The notes under the pieces were generated by a model. It was not told the origin of the DNA. It saw only the letters and a program-made list of their open reading frames with translations, and did no database searches. From Pseudalkalibacillus sp052246725 (GTDB lineage Bacteria; Bacillota; Bacilli; Bacillales; Fictibacillaceae), in assembly GCA_052246725.1 (NCBI GenBank), contig JBQQCL010000011.1: 64,000 nt of DNA; one strand, written 5' to 3'. The first letter of the stretch is position 1. Each line of letters begins with the position of its first letter. The position numbers were made by a program, and so were the translations under genes. Positions 35,077 to 43,847 of the stretch are shown here, in pieces.

Positions 35077-35949
35077 TTATTTCACCCAGCCTAGGAGCAT
35101 TTCTCTAATGAATTTGCTTGCTGCGATTGGCGTTTGTTCGGAATGGTCATATACCGGGGCGACTTCGACTAGATCTGCACCGATAACTTTCACATCTGAC
35201 TTTGCAATGAGCACGATCGCTTCGAGAAGTTCTTTCGAAGTGATGCCGCCTGCTTCCGCTGTTCCTGTGCCTGGTGCATGCGCAGGGTCGAGCACATCGA
35301 TATCGATAGTCACATATACATTGCGACCGGCAAGCTTCGGCAGTACCGTCTTCAACGGTTCTGCCACATCGAATTTCGCCAGATACATGCCTGACTCTTT
35401 CGCATACTGGAATTCCTCTTTCATTCCAGAACGGATTCCAAACGAATAGACATTCTCCGGTCCGATGAGCTCACATGCTTTACGAATCGGTGTCGAATGG
35501 GATAAAGGCTCCCCTTCATAGTCTTCGCGCAGATCCGTATGGGCGTCGATATGGATGACTGCAAAATCCTCATACTTTTTATGAAGTGCTTTAAAGATCG
35601 GCCATGAAACGAGGTGCTCCCCGCCGATTCCGAGCGGAAACTTCCCCACATCTAAAATTTTCCCTACATATTCCTCGATCATATCGATACTGCGCTGCGG
35701 ATTTCCAAAAGGCAGCGGCATGTCCCCTGCATCGTAAAACCGTACTTCCTCAAGTTCACGATCCATGTACGGACTATATTCTTCGAGGCCGAGTGAGACT
35801 TCACGGATTTTAGCAGGACCGAATCGTGAACCAGGACGGAAGCTGACCGTCCAGTCCATCGGCATCCCGTAAATGACCGCTTCACTGTCTTCGAAACTAG
35901 GATGACTCTTTATGAACACATTTCCTGAATAAGCTTCTTCGAATCGCAT
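35077..35949 (-). CDS. speB: Agmatinase
   Basis: Hydrolyses agmatine to putrescine and urea. 290-residue ureohydrolase with the binuclear manganese signatures GGEH, IDAHTDLR, SHST and IDIDVLDPAHAPGTGTAEAGG. RBS GTAGGAGG. It starts 9 bp after the speE stop, so speE-speB form an operon making spermidine from agmatine, as in B. subtilis. Confidence 0.95.
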   Translation of the reverse strand: MRFEEAYSGNVFIKSHPSFEDSEAVIYGMPMDWTVSFRPGSRFGPAKIREVSLGLEEYSPYMDRELEEVRFYDAGDMPLPFGNPQRSIDMIEEYVGKILDVGKFPLGIGGEHLVSWPIFKALHKKYEDFAVIHIDAHTDLREDYEGEPLSHSTPIRKACELIGPENVYSFGIRSGMKEEFQYAKESGMYLAKFDVAEPLKTVLPKLAGRNVYVTIDIDVLDPAHAPGTGTAEAGGITSKELLEAIVLIAKSDVKVIGADLVEVAPVYDHSEQTPIAASKFIREMLLGWVK

Positions 35950-35958
35950 GGCTGCCTC

Positions 35959-36786
35959 CTACTCGACTAAGTCCCGGACGAATTTAGGGAGTGCGAATGC
36001 TGCTGTATGCAATTCTTTTGTATAGTACTTCGTGTCGATCTCATGAAAACGATCTTCAACCACTTTTAATGGATCGTGTTTTTTCGAACCAATCGTAAAC
36101 GTCCACAAACCGCTTGGATATGTCGGGATGTTCGCGATATAAAGCCGCGTTACAGGGAAAATCTCTTTCACATCTCGGTGCACTTGAGAAATGAGATCCG
36201 CTTTAAACCAAGGGTTGTCGGTCTGCGCAACGAATACACCATCCTCTTTCAAGGCTTTTGAAATTCCCTCATAGAAGCCTTTTTCAAATAATTTAGCTGC
36301 CGGACCGACCGGCTCAGTCGAATCGACCATGATGACATCGTACTCGTTTTCACTTTTCGCGATGTGCATGAATCCGTCATCCACTTGAACGTCAACACGT
36401 GGATCCTCCAGATCCCCAGCGATCTCAGGCAAGTACTTTTTCGAATACTCGATGACTTTTCCATCGATCTCGACAAGTACTGCTTTTTCCACTGAAGGAT
36501 GCTTCAACACTTCGCGGATGACACCGCCATCGCCACCGCCGACAACAAGGACGTGTTTCGGATTCGGGTGTGTAAAAAGAGGAACGTGAGCGACCATTTC
36601 GTGATAAACGAATTCATCCTTCTGGGTCGTCATGACCATCCCATCAAGGACAAGCATGTTACCAAACTCTTCTGTTTCGATCATGTCCAAACGCTGAAAA
36701 TCCGTTTGTTCCGTATGTAATGTCTGCTTGATTTTCGCAGTGATGCCGAATTTCTCTGTCTGCTTTTCGGTATACCATAATTCCAT
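35959..36786 (-). CDS. speE: Spermidine synthase
   Basis: Transfers aminopropyl from decarboxylated SAM to putrescine. 275 residues. The N-terminal beta domain (MELWYTEKQTEKFG) precedes the Rossmann domain with VLVVGGGDGGVIRE, the gatekeeper segment DSTEPVGPA and YPSGLWTF. ATG 36786 is better spaced to GAGGTG than GTG 36795. The leader from its promoter is about 155 nt. Confidence 0.95.
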   Translation of the reverse strand: MELWYTEKQTEKFGITAKIKQTLHTEQTDFQRLDMIETEEFGNMLVLDGMVMTTQKDEFVYHEMVAHVPLFTHPNPKHVLVVGGGDGGVIREVLKHPSVEKAVLVEIDGKVIEYSKKYLPEIAGDLEDPRVDVQVDDGFMHIAKSENEYDVIMVDSTEPVGPAAKLFEKGFYEGISKALKEDGVFVAQTDNPWFKADLISQVHRDVKEIFPVTRLYIANIPTYPSGLWTFTIGSKKHDPLKVVEDRFHEIDTKYYTKELHTAAFALPKFVRDLVE

Positions 36787-36949
36787 TCCATTCACCTCAT
36801 CTTTATTTCTTAAGCTTTGCTAAATTTTATTTTTGATTAGGAAATTTCTTAGAAATCAACAATTAAGTTCTGTTCCCATAATCGATCATCTATTGTCCGT
36901 TTCCCTCAGTCATCCATTTGAAACTTCCAAATTCATAATGTGCAAGAAA

Positions 36950-36977
36950 AGTATACTCGATTGCCCTATTTTTGCAA
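36950..36977 (-). promoter_or_regulatory. Sigma-A promoter of speEB
   Basis: Minus strand TTGCAA (36977-36972), 16 bp, TATACT (36955-36950). Confidence 0.7.
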
Positions 36978-37051
36978 GGGAATTTTTATAGCTAAATTTT
37001 AACAAACTCCTTCATGTCAACGTTTAGAATCGTTGAAACCCTCCCATACTA

Positions 37052-37100
37052 GTAAAGAAAACTTGGCAAAGCCTAGCCCTAGCGTAGGCTGAGCCATTGT
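37052..37100 (-). repeat. R3 repeat (partial)
   Basis: GTAAAGAAAACTTGGCAAAGCC, TAGCCCTAGCGTAGGCTGAGCC: the left half of R3 only. Lies in the 409-bp speE-pbpG divergent gap, which also holds the speE promoter and nothing else recognised. Confidence 0.6.
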
Positions 37101-37195
37101 TTACCATATACGTGGTTCTTAAACTTTTCTACTGCATTTGGTTCGTCATCTGCTGAACCAAACGTGTAAAAAACTCGAGTAAGGGGGGACATGTC

Positions 37196-39265
37196 GTGGA
37201 AGTCATAACTGTGGATCGTTTGATGAGAACATGGAAAATCGTTTGGCTCTGGCTTCGTACATTATTGATATTTTCATTACCTGTTGTATTGCTAGGTTCC
37301 ATATTTCTTATCACAATCAATCTCATTGGTCCTCCACCCTTGAAAGTCCCCCAGACGACGGTCTTTTATGGATCAGATGATTCGATCATTGGTGAGTATG
37401 AACCCCTTGGTCAAAATCGTTTCTGGGTAAAAGTTGACGATATTTCCCCCTATATGACAGAAGCGACGGTGGCTGTTGAGGACAGGAGATTCTATAGCCA
37501 TCACGGCTTTGATTATAAACGGATCGCGGCTGCCATCCTAGCGGATATCCGGGCAGGTTCGAAAGTGCAGGGCGCGAGCACGATCACGCAGCAGTACTCT
37601 CGGAATCTATTCCTGGCGCCAGATAAAACCTGGGAACGGAAGCTGAAAGAGGCGATTTACGCAGCAAGGATCGAAGCCAATTATACGAAAGATGAAATCC
37701 TTCAAGGTTATTTGAACACCATCTATTACGGCCATGGGAATTACGGAATCGAAGCAGCATCTCAATATTACTACGGGAAGTCTGCAAAAGATTTGAACCT
37801 GGCTGAATCAAGCATGCTGGCTGGTATTCCTAAAGGACCGTCTTATTATAGTCCAATCGTCAATATGGATCGTGCAAAAAAACGGCAAAAGATTGTGCTG
37901 GATGCAATGGTCGCAACAGGAGCAGCAAGTGCAAAAGAAGCAGTCCAAGCCTATGAAGAACCTTTAAAAATCGTGGGGAAAGCAAACTTGCCGATTGATA
38001 AAGCATCTTACTTTCAGGATGAAGTCGAATACCTTTTGAAAAACAAAATCGGATTAGATGCTGATGAAGTAGAGCTTGGCGGTTACCACGTCTATACAAC
38101 CTTGGATCCGGAATTACAGGATAAAGCAGAGCACTGGGTTGAAAAATCGATCCCAAGAACCTCGAGTATACAAGTTGGCATGGTTGCACTCGATCCGAGG
38201 TCAGGCGATGTCAAAGCAATGGTCGGCGGAAGGAATTATTTGGAGAGCGCCTATAATCGCGCAACCCAGGCACGGCGTGCACCTGGATCCACATTCAAAC
38301 CATTTCTTTATACGGCTGCCTTGAAGAATGGATTTACACCTTCTAGTCTGTTGATGAGTGAGCGGACGACGTTCTTTGAAGGAGAAGAAAATCAGTATAC
38401 ACCAGAAAATTTCGGCAACCATTATGCCAATGACAATATTACTTTAGCTCAAGCGGTTGCTGTTTCTGACAACGTTTATGCCGTAAAGACCAACATCTTC
38501 ATCGGACCTGAACAGCTCGTTGAAACGGCCAAGGATTTTGGTATAAAGAGCGACCTGGCTTCAATCCCTTCGTTGGCACTCGGTACTAAGCCTGTCGGGG
38601 TCCTTGAGATGACATCCGCATACAGTGTATTTGCCAATAATGGTTTAAAAACTGAACCAAGATTCATCAAAAAAGTCGTCGACTATAAAGGAGACGTGGT
38701 GTACGAGCAAGATGTCGAAAAAAAGCGAGTCGTCGAGCCGGAATACGCATATGTGATGACGGACATGATGAAAGGCGTTTTCGATGAACGCCTTAATGAC
38801 TATACACGAGTCACCGGTGCTTCCATCAACAGTCTGATCGATCGCCCGACAGCTGGGAAAACGGGCTCTACCAACTATGATAACTGGATCATCGGTTATA
38901 CGCCTCAGCTCGTAACCGGCGTATGGACGGGATATGATAAAGGTAAAACATTACACCCGTTCAATGATGTCCTCTACTCAAAAAACATTTGGGGGCACTT
39001 CATGAAGGATGCGATGGCAGGTCGTCCGGTCGCACAATTCCCTAAGCCGAAGGATGTGGTCGGCGTGTATGTCAATCCAGATACAGGGTTGCTCGCGAGT
39101 GACAGCTGTCCCGGAAAGAAGCTTTCGTATTATGTTGAAGGGACAGAGCCTACGAAGTATTGTACAGGCGATGCTAGCGATCAGGAAAAAACAATGCCCG
39201 TTTCTCCAAAATCGACAGAGGAAAAAGGCTTTTTCAAGAAGATTTGGAACTGGATAAGAGGTTAA
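37196..39265 (+). CDS. pbpG: Class A penicillin-binding protein (PbpG/PBP2d-like)
   Basis: Bifunctional peptidoglycan polymerase: glycosyltransferase plus transpeptidase. 689 residues. One N-terminal anchor helix (about 18-42), GT51 domain with VEDRRFYSHHGFD and QGASTITQQYSRN, then a transpeptidase domain with the SxxK serine in PGSTFKP, SDN and KTGST. A two-Cys tail (SCPGKK...YCTG) follows. GTG start with AAGGGGGG. Divergent from speE, the position of B. subtilis pbpG, which is made in the forespore; no forespore promoter was identified with confidence. Confidence 0.92.
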   Translation: MEVITVDRLMRTWKIVWLWLRTLLIFSLPVVLLGSIFLITINLIGPPPLKVPQTTVFYGSDDSIIGEYEPLGQNRFWVKVDDISPYMTEATVAVEDRRFYSHHGFDYKRIAAAILADIRAGSKVQGASTITQQYSRNLFLAPDKTWERKLKEAIYAARIEANYTKDEILQGYLNTIYYGHGNYGIEAASQYYYGKSAKDLNLAESSMLAGIPKGPSYYSPIVNMDRAKKRQKIVLDAMVATGAASAKEAVQAYEEPLKIVGKANLPIDKASYFQDEVEYLLKNKIGLDADEVELGGYHVYTTLDPELQDKAEHWVEKSIPRTSSIQVGMVALDPRSGDVKAMVGGRNYLESAYNRATQARRAPGSTFKPFLYTAALKNGFTPSSLLMSERTTFFEGEENQYTPENFGNHYANDNITLAQAVAVSDNVYAVKTNIFIGPEQLVETAKDFGIKSDLASIPSLALGTKPVGVLEMTSAYSVFANNGLKTEPRFIKKVVDYKGDVVYEQDVEKKRVVEPEYAYVMTDMMKGVFDERLNDYTRVTGASINSLIDRPTAGKTGSTNYDNWIIGYTPQLVTGVWTGYDKGKTLHPFNDVLYSKNIWGHFMKDAMAGRPVAQFPKPKDVVGVYVNPDTGLLASDSCPGKKLSYYVEGTEPTKYCTGDASDQEKTMPVSPKSTEEKGFFKKIWNWIRG

Positions 39266-39289
39266 AAAGCGGATTGTTGCACTCATTGG

Positions 39290-39327
39290 AAAAAGGGACT
39301 GACTCATGATGAGCCAATCCCTTTTTC
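39290..39327 (+). terminator. pbpG intrinsic terminator
   Basis: AAAAAGGGACTGACTCAT pairs imperfectly with ATGAGCCAATCCCTTTTT, ending in T5. Confidence 0.75.
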
Positions 39328-39450
39328 TGTCCTAGTAAATATGTGTGTAAAACTAGTTTTTATTTTACTCGATTTCAAGTCCAACGCACAGGTTTTTCAC
39401 ATTTTGTTCAAAAACTGTTCAAAGAAATTTCCGTTACAACGTTTTGGCAG

Positions 39451-39840
39451 AAAGCTGTTTTCGCAAACTTTGTTGCTCTTGCACTTAAAGAAAGTATAAA
39501 ATACTTTCTTCAGTATAAGGGCAACTAAGGCTCGACCTACAAAAGGCTTGGTCTCGCCAAGTTTTCTTTAAAAGTCGATGATTTCCGCTCCAGGATACTC
39601 GCTTTCCGCGGGGCGTGTGGTGAGTCGCCTTACTACCTCAGGAGTCTCCTTTTCAAGGAAGCATTTGTGCTCCTGCGTCTACAAGAAAGTCCTGTCGAAG
39701 TGAGCTTCCTCGTCGCATGCCTTGCGAGGAGATTATTCAGGTAGTAGGCACGCTGATCCCGCAGGAGTTGCTCTCCAATCAACTTGCACAAGGTGGTTTT
39801 TAAAACTGACTCAAAAGCAACAATCTTTTAGAAAAGAGCC
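39451..39840 (+). repeat. R2 repeat (390 bp, with R3 module)
   Basis: AAAGCTGTTTTCGCAAAC left end, R3 unit (about 39481-39573), shortened R1-like core, GGAAGCATTTGTGCTCCTGCG, right end ATCTTTTAGAAAAGAGCC. Occupies the pbpG-ywhD gap. Confidence 0.85.
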
Positions 39841-39864
39841 TTGCAGAAAGGCTGTACCCGGGAG

Positions 39865-40407
39865 TTAAAGGGCGTTCTTTACTTCCTCACTCGCCCGTTC
39901 CCAGAATTCCTCGTTATACTCGATTAAAAACTTCTTCAACAATGCTTTCGATTTTTCGTCCATATGGTCGGTGACGACTTTTTTCTTAAGTGCTTTATCC
40001 ATATTGTTCACGTGTTCAGGCATGCTTTTATAGCCTCGTCTTGCTTTTGCATCGACCTGGAGTTCACAGGCTCCTAATCCAGCGTAAAATGGTCCTTCAC
40101 TTGAAGAATCAACCATCACCCATACGAGCCAGTACAGTTTCGGATTCGGCGCATCTTCACGTTTCGCCGTAAATTTGATTCGTTTCTCGACCGAGCTTCT
40201 AGCATGCAATGCTCCCATATCGACGAACACTTCTTCATCTGCAGGGTCGACAAAGATCGGCGTCAGGTTGTTGAGATTGATCGTTCCGACACCGTAACCG
40301 CCGTGACCATCCGTAGAATCTCCGCTTAATATTGTAAATCCTTGTTTTTTCTTCGGCTTTTTATTACCATCGTTATTATTATTATTGTTATCAAAGAGAT
40401 CTTTCAC
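39865..40407 (-). CDS. ywhD: YwhD family protein
   Basis: 180-residue cytoplasmic protein of unknown function, characteristic of Bacillus and found beside pbpG/speE. An Asn/Lys-rich flexible start (DNNNNNNDGNKKPKKKQG) precedes the conserved block FTILSGDSTDGHGGYG near residue 25. The GTG at 40407 has AGGAGG eight bases upstream; the TTG two codons earlier is too close. Asn run is encoded by repeated AAT/AAC codons, a possible slippage site. Confidence 0.85.
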   Translation of the reverse strand: MKDLFDNNNNNNDGNKKPKKKQGFTILSGDSTDGHGGYGVGTINLNNLTPIFVDPADEEVFVDMGALHARSSVEKRIKFTAKREDAPNPKLYWLVWVMVDSSSEGPFYAGLGACELQVDAKARRGYKSMPEHVNNMDKALKKKVVTDHMDEKSKALLKKFLIEYNEEFWERASEEVKNAL

Positions 40408-40523
40408 GTCCAAAACCTCCTATTATCCTCTATAAGTATATGTTTTAATACGAACATCCTCTTAAATGTATGGTTTTATCTTATCATACTATTCAATTCT
40501 TATGAATGATTACGGATTACCTC

Positions 40524-40582
40524 TTGCATTCTCAATTAAAAACGAATATTATTATGGATGGTTATTATAATTGTTCGTATTT
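40524..40582 (+). promoter_or_regulatory. Promoter and two inverted PurBox-like sites of the purine permease
   Basis: TTGCAT (40524-40529), 17 bp, TATTAT (40547-40552). PurBox consensus AWWWCCGAACWWT is matched 11/13 by AAAAACGAATATT (40538-40550) and, inverted, 12/13 by ATTGTTCGTATTT (40570-40582). Box spacing (19 bp) is slightly longer than usual. No purine riboswitch is visible. Confidence 0.55.
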
Positions 40583-40596
40583 CGGGGGTATTTCTT

Positions 40597-41907
40597 ATGT
40601 TTACCAACTTTTTTAAGCTACAAGAAAACCAAACTAACGTTAAAACCGAATTAATTGCTGGTTTGACGACATTTTTGACAATGGTTTATATCGTCGTCGT
40701 CAATCCGGGTATTTTAAGTGAGGCCGGTGCACCTTTCGATGCTGTTTTCATGGCGACAATCATTGCGACTGTCGTGGGAACACTCTGGATGGGGCTGTTC
40801 GCCAACTATCCGATCGCGATCGCGCCTGGAATGGGGTTGAACGCCTACTTTGCGTATTCTGTCGTCGGTGGTATGGGTGTCTCTTATGAAGTAGCGTTCG
40901 GGGCTGTATTCATTGCCGGTATTTTGTTCGTGATCCTATCGCTGACACCTTTCCGTGAAAAACTGATTGAGGCGATCCCTTCGAACCTGAAGTACGGAAT
41001 CACTGCAGGAATCGGATTATTCATCGCTTTCATTGGGTTAAGGCTTACCGGTCTTGTCGTTTCCCATCCACAGAACCTTGTCGGATTAGGGGATCTCCAC
41101 TCGCCGCAGGTCATTTTAACTTTAGTTGGGTTAGCTGTAACACTGATCCTGATGGCGTTGAATGTGAACGGTGCCCTGTTCTTGGGGATGGTTGTCACTG
41201 GAACGATTGCGTATTTCACTGGACAGCTTGAATTTAAGGATGGCGTCGTTGGTTTACCATCGATGCCGGATGCTTTCATTTTCGGAAGCCCGATTACTGC
41301 TATAGGGGATATGTTCACCTTTGGTCTTTATGCAGTCGTATTTTCATTCCTGCTCGTTACCATCTTCGATACGACTGGTACGATGATCGGGGTAGCTGAA
41401 CAAGCTGGCTTGATGAAAGGAAACAAGATGCCGCGTGCACGTCAAGCGCTGCTGGCGGATTCTGTCGCTACTTCTGTTGGAGCGATTTTCGGAACAAGTC
41501 CAACAAGTGCATATATCGAATCGTCTTCAGGTGTTGCTGCGGGCGGTCGTACCGGAATGACCAACATGGTCGTCGCTTTCCTATTCATCGTTGCGATGTT
41601 TTTCGCTCCACTCGTAGGGGCGATTTCAGGACTCGCTGCAATCACTGCTCCAACTTTGATCATCGTTGGTAGCTTCATGCTGTCAAGTCTTTCGAAAATC
41701 GATTGGAACACCTTTGACGAATCATTCCCGGCATTCCTGATCATATTGACGATGCCACTTACATCAAGCATTGCAACAGGAATCGCACTCGGATTCATCT
41801 CTTATCCGCTTTTGAAAATTGTACGAGGCAAATGGCGTGAAGTCCATCCTCTCGTCATGTTGTTCGCCGTCTTATTCTTCATCCAATTGGCTTATGTGCC
41901 ACATTAA
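40597..41907 (+). CDS. NCS2/AzgA-type purine permease (PbuG/PbuO-like)
   Basis: Proton-coupled uptake of hypoxanthine/guanine or adenine. 436 residues, about 12-14 membrane segments, with the AzgA motifs GLTTFLTMVYI, APGMGLNAYF and FGTSPTSAYIESSSGVAAGGRTG. ATG 40597 is preceded by CGGGGGT; earlier codons lack a site. PurBox-like sequences over the promoter suggest PurR repression. Whether it is PbuG or PbuO cannot be decided here. Confidence 0.88.
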   Translation: MFTNFFKLQENQTNVKTELIAGLTTFLTMVYIVVVNPGILSEAGAPFDAVFMATIIATVVGTLWMGLFANYPIAIAPGMGLNAYFAYSVVGGMGVSYEVAFGAVFIAGILFVILSLTPFREKLIEAIPSNLKYGITAGIGLFIAFIGLRLTGLVVSHPQNLVGLGDLHSPQVILTLVGLAVTLILMALNVNGALFLGMVVTGTIAYFTGQLEFKDGVVGLPSMPDAFIFGSPITAIGDMFTFGLYAVVFSFLLVTIFDTTGTMIGVAEQAGLMKGNKMPRARQALLADSVATSVGAIFGTSPTSAYIESSSGVAAGGRTGMTNMVVAFLFIVAMFFAPLVGAISGLAAITAPTLIIVGSFMLSSLSKIDWNTFDESFPAFLIILTMPLTSSIATGIALGFISYPLLKIVRGKWREVHPLVMLFAVLFFIQLAYVPH

Positions 41908-41920
41908 TAGAGTTGATCTA

Positions 41921-41952
41921 AGGAATCGCTTATGGGCGATTCCTTTCCTTTT
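41921..41952 (+). terminator. Terminator of the purine permease gene
   Basis: AGGAATCGC TTATGG GCGATTCCT stem followed by TTCCTTTT. Confidence 0.75.
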
Positions 41953-42141
41953 GCCTATTTTATGAAACTTGTCTTTTTGCGTTATTGCCACGAATTGCCT
42001 ACAGTCAACATCCCCTTAACAAACTCTCGGCCTTTGTACCCCTTTTCATCCATAAAAATTATATTCAGGTTCATACCATGTTAAAAGAGCCCCGTTAGTG
42101 TAGGTACTGTATTCAAAACTTAACTGAATGGGGATGAGCGT

Positions 42142-42987
42142 ATGTTTACTTTTACAGGAAAAAGGCTCGTAATGGCATTGTTCACTTTATCTATCGTTGC
42201 AGTTTTTCTAGCATTACCGATCGAACGCGCAGCTGCTGTAAGTCATGGGCATGTTGAAAATGTGGCACATCGCGGAGCTGCAGGCTATGCGCCGGAAAAT
42301 ACGATGGCTGCTTTCCGGAAAGCGTTTGAGATGAAAGCAGATTACGTTGAATTGGATGTACAAATGAGCAAGGATGGGGAACTCGTCGTCATTCATGATA
42401 CTACTGTAGACCGGACTACAAACGGCACAGGAAAAGTAAGTGACCTTACATACGAAGAGCTTCGCGCTCTTGATGCAGGAAGCTGGTTTGCACCTGAATT
42501 TGAAGGTGAGCCGATTCCAACTTTTGAAGATGTGTTGGATGGAATGCGTGGTAAAACAAAACTCTTGATTGAACTGAAGGCCCCTTCTAACTACCCTGGA
42601 ATTGAAGAAAAAGTGGCTGAAGTATTGAAGGAACGGAATATGGATAAGCCAGAAAACAATTCCGTCATTGTACAGTCTTTTGATTTCGATTCGATGAAGA
42701 CCTTCCACAACCTTTTACCTGAAGTTCCGATCGGTGTGCTTACTTCCAACTATCTCGATCTTACAGATGATTCCTTGAATGAATTCAAGTCGTATGCCGA
42801 TTACGTGAATCCGCACAAAAATCAAATCGATCGTGCTTTAGTCGATCGTATCCATTCTCTCTACATGGGAGTCATGCCCTGGACAGTTCGGGCAAAAGAA
42901 GACGTCCAGCCGCTTCTTGATGCAGGTGTCGACGGCATCATCAGTGATTATCCTGATTATGTACCGAGGAATTACAAAAAGCAGTAG
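42142..42987 (+). CDS. glpQ: Secreted glycerophosphodiester phosphodiesterase
   Basis: Releases glycerol 3-phosphate from deacylated phospholipids or teichoic acid. 281 residues with a signal peptide (GKRLVMALFTLSIVAVFLAL, likely cleaved after AAA near residue 32). The GDPD core HRGAAGYAPENTMAAF is followed by ELDVQMSKDGELVVIHD and LDAG, with the metal-site Glu/Asp/His. Name is by family; it could also be a paralogue such as YhdW. Its 5' gap (41953-42141) shows no clear signals. Confidence 0.85.
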   Translation: MFTFTGKRLVMALFTLSIVAVFLALPIERAAAVSHGHVENVAHRGAAGYAPENTMAAFRKAFEMKADYVELDVQMSKDGELVVIHDTTVDRTTNGTGKVSDLTYEELRALDAGSWFAPEFEGEPIPTFEDVLDGMRGKTKLLIELKAPSNYPGIEEKVAEVLKERNMDKPENNSVIVQSFDFDSMKTFHNLLPEVPIGVLTSNYLDLTDDSLNEFKSYADYVNPHKNQIDRALVDRIHSLYMGVMPWTVRAKEDVQPLLDAGVDGIISDYPDYVPRNYKKQ

Positions 42988-43024
42988 ATATACCATTTCA
43001 TTGCTGACCTGGAGTTAAAAGACG

Positions 43025-43065
43025 AAAGACCTGATGGAAGGAAATGTTTCCATTCAGGTCTTTTT
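43025..43065 (+). terminator. glpQ intrinsic terminator
   Basis: AAAGACCTGATGGAA pairs with TTCCATTCAGGTCTTT, then Ts. Confidence 0.88.
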
Positions 43066-43182
43066 GATTGAAAATAGATAATTTCTATTTTGAATTCACG
43101 AAATCCGCTGTACTTTTAGGAAAAAATGAGCATTTCGAGATCTCAAAGTGAGGATGCTTCCGGTCACCTATGTGAAAACCAT

Positions 43183-43280
43183 TTGTTATCTACAAAAATC
43201 GAGGGTAAATGCAAAAAATATGAAATTATCTACAAAAATGGGGGTGTCATCTACAAAAATGAAAAATTATCTACATAACG
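43183..43280. repeat. ~21-bp-period tandem array (TTATCTACAAAAATG phrase)
   Basis: CTACAAAAAT word (or variant) with its C at 43190, about 43209, 43230, 43251 and 43271. Same phrase type as at 12131. Sits between the convergent glpQ and DUF1992 genes. Confidence 0.75.
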
Positions 43281-43284
43281 CATT

Positions 43285-43680
43285 TTATTCCGCTGGCAAG
43301 TAATCCTCCATCTTCAATTTTCGTTTCTGTGCAGGTGGAGGACAAGTCAGGTTGTAATTGAAAATCTTCTTGTTGATTTCCTCGACAGACTTCCGGATGT
43401 TATATTCACTTGAGTAGGACGCCAATTCTTCTTTCATCCGCTCAATTTCCTTTTCCATCTGGATCCATGGCGGTAGGATATTATTGTCCTTCATCACCTT
43501 ATTCAACAGACGGTCAGGATTATACGAATGGTCCCCATCCAACTTCAGGGGTTTACCTTTCCCTTTCAAGTTCTCAAAAGCACCTTCCTGTTCAGCGCGT
43601 TTGATGATATCACCAATCAGATCGGAATACTGGATCTCATCAACTTCCGACTTTTTCTTCCCTTCATTTTCCTTACTCAC
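43285..43680 (-). CDS. DUF1992 protein (DnaJ-C28 conserved domain)
   Basis: 131 residues, soluble and charged. The DUF1992 core is IIKRAEQEGAFENLKGKGKPL, and the family's DPEDRLANKVLKNAG-like block appears as NPDRLLNKVMKDNNILPPW. No J domain is present, so chaperone involvement is unproven. GTG start with GGGAGGGG. Confidence 0.8.
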   Translation of the reverse strand: MSKENEGKKKSEVDEIQYSDLIGDIIKRAEQEGAFENLKGKGKPLKLDGDHSYNPDRLLNKVMKDNNILPPWIQMEKEIERMKEELASYSSEYNIRKSVEEINKKIFNYNLTCPPPAQKRKLKMEDYLPAE

Positions 43681-43763
43681 GTCGACCCCTCCCTGCTAAT
43701 AATTATGCTTATTATTAGTAATACGGGATTGATCACGAAACTCCTTATCCTATTTTTGGCAAT

Positions 43764-43810
43764 CTAGTGAATTTTTCGCTTCTCTCGCTGGAATGTCGCG
43801 AATTTCACTA
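43764..43810 (+). repeat. R1 remnant
   Basis: TAGTGAATTTTTCGC, TTCTCTCGCTGGAATGTCG and CGAATTTCACTA: right half of R1 plus a vestige of the left end. Confidence 0.45.
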
Positions 43811-43847
43811 TAAAGATTCCTATAAGCAATCATAATAAAGCCTTCTA

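Noticed and set aside
41953..42141. Search for a promoter or Pho box before glpQ
   Set aside because: No element reached a defensible match.
43285..43680. J-domain chaperone assignment for the DUF1992 protein
   Set aside because: Only the DUF1992 block is present; no HPD motif of a J domain.
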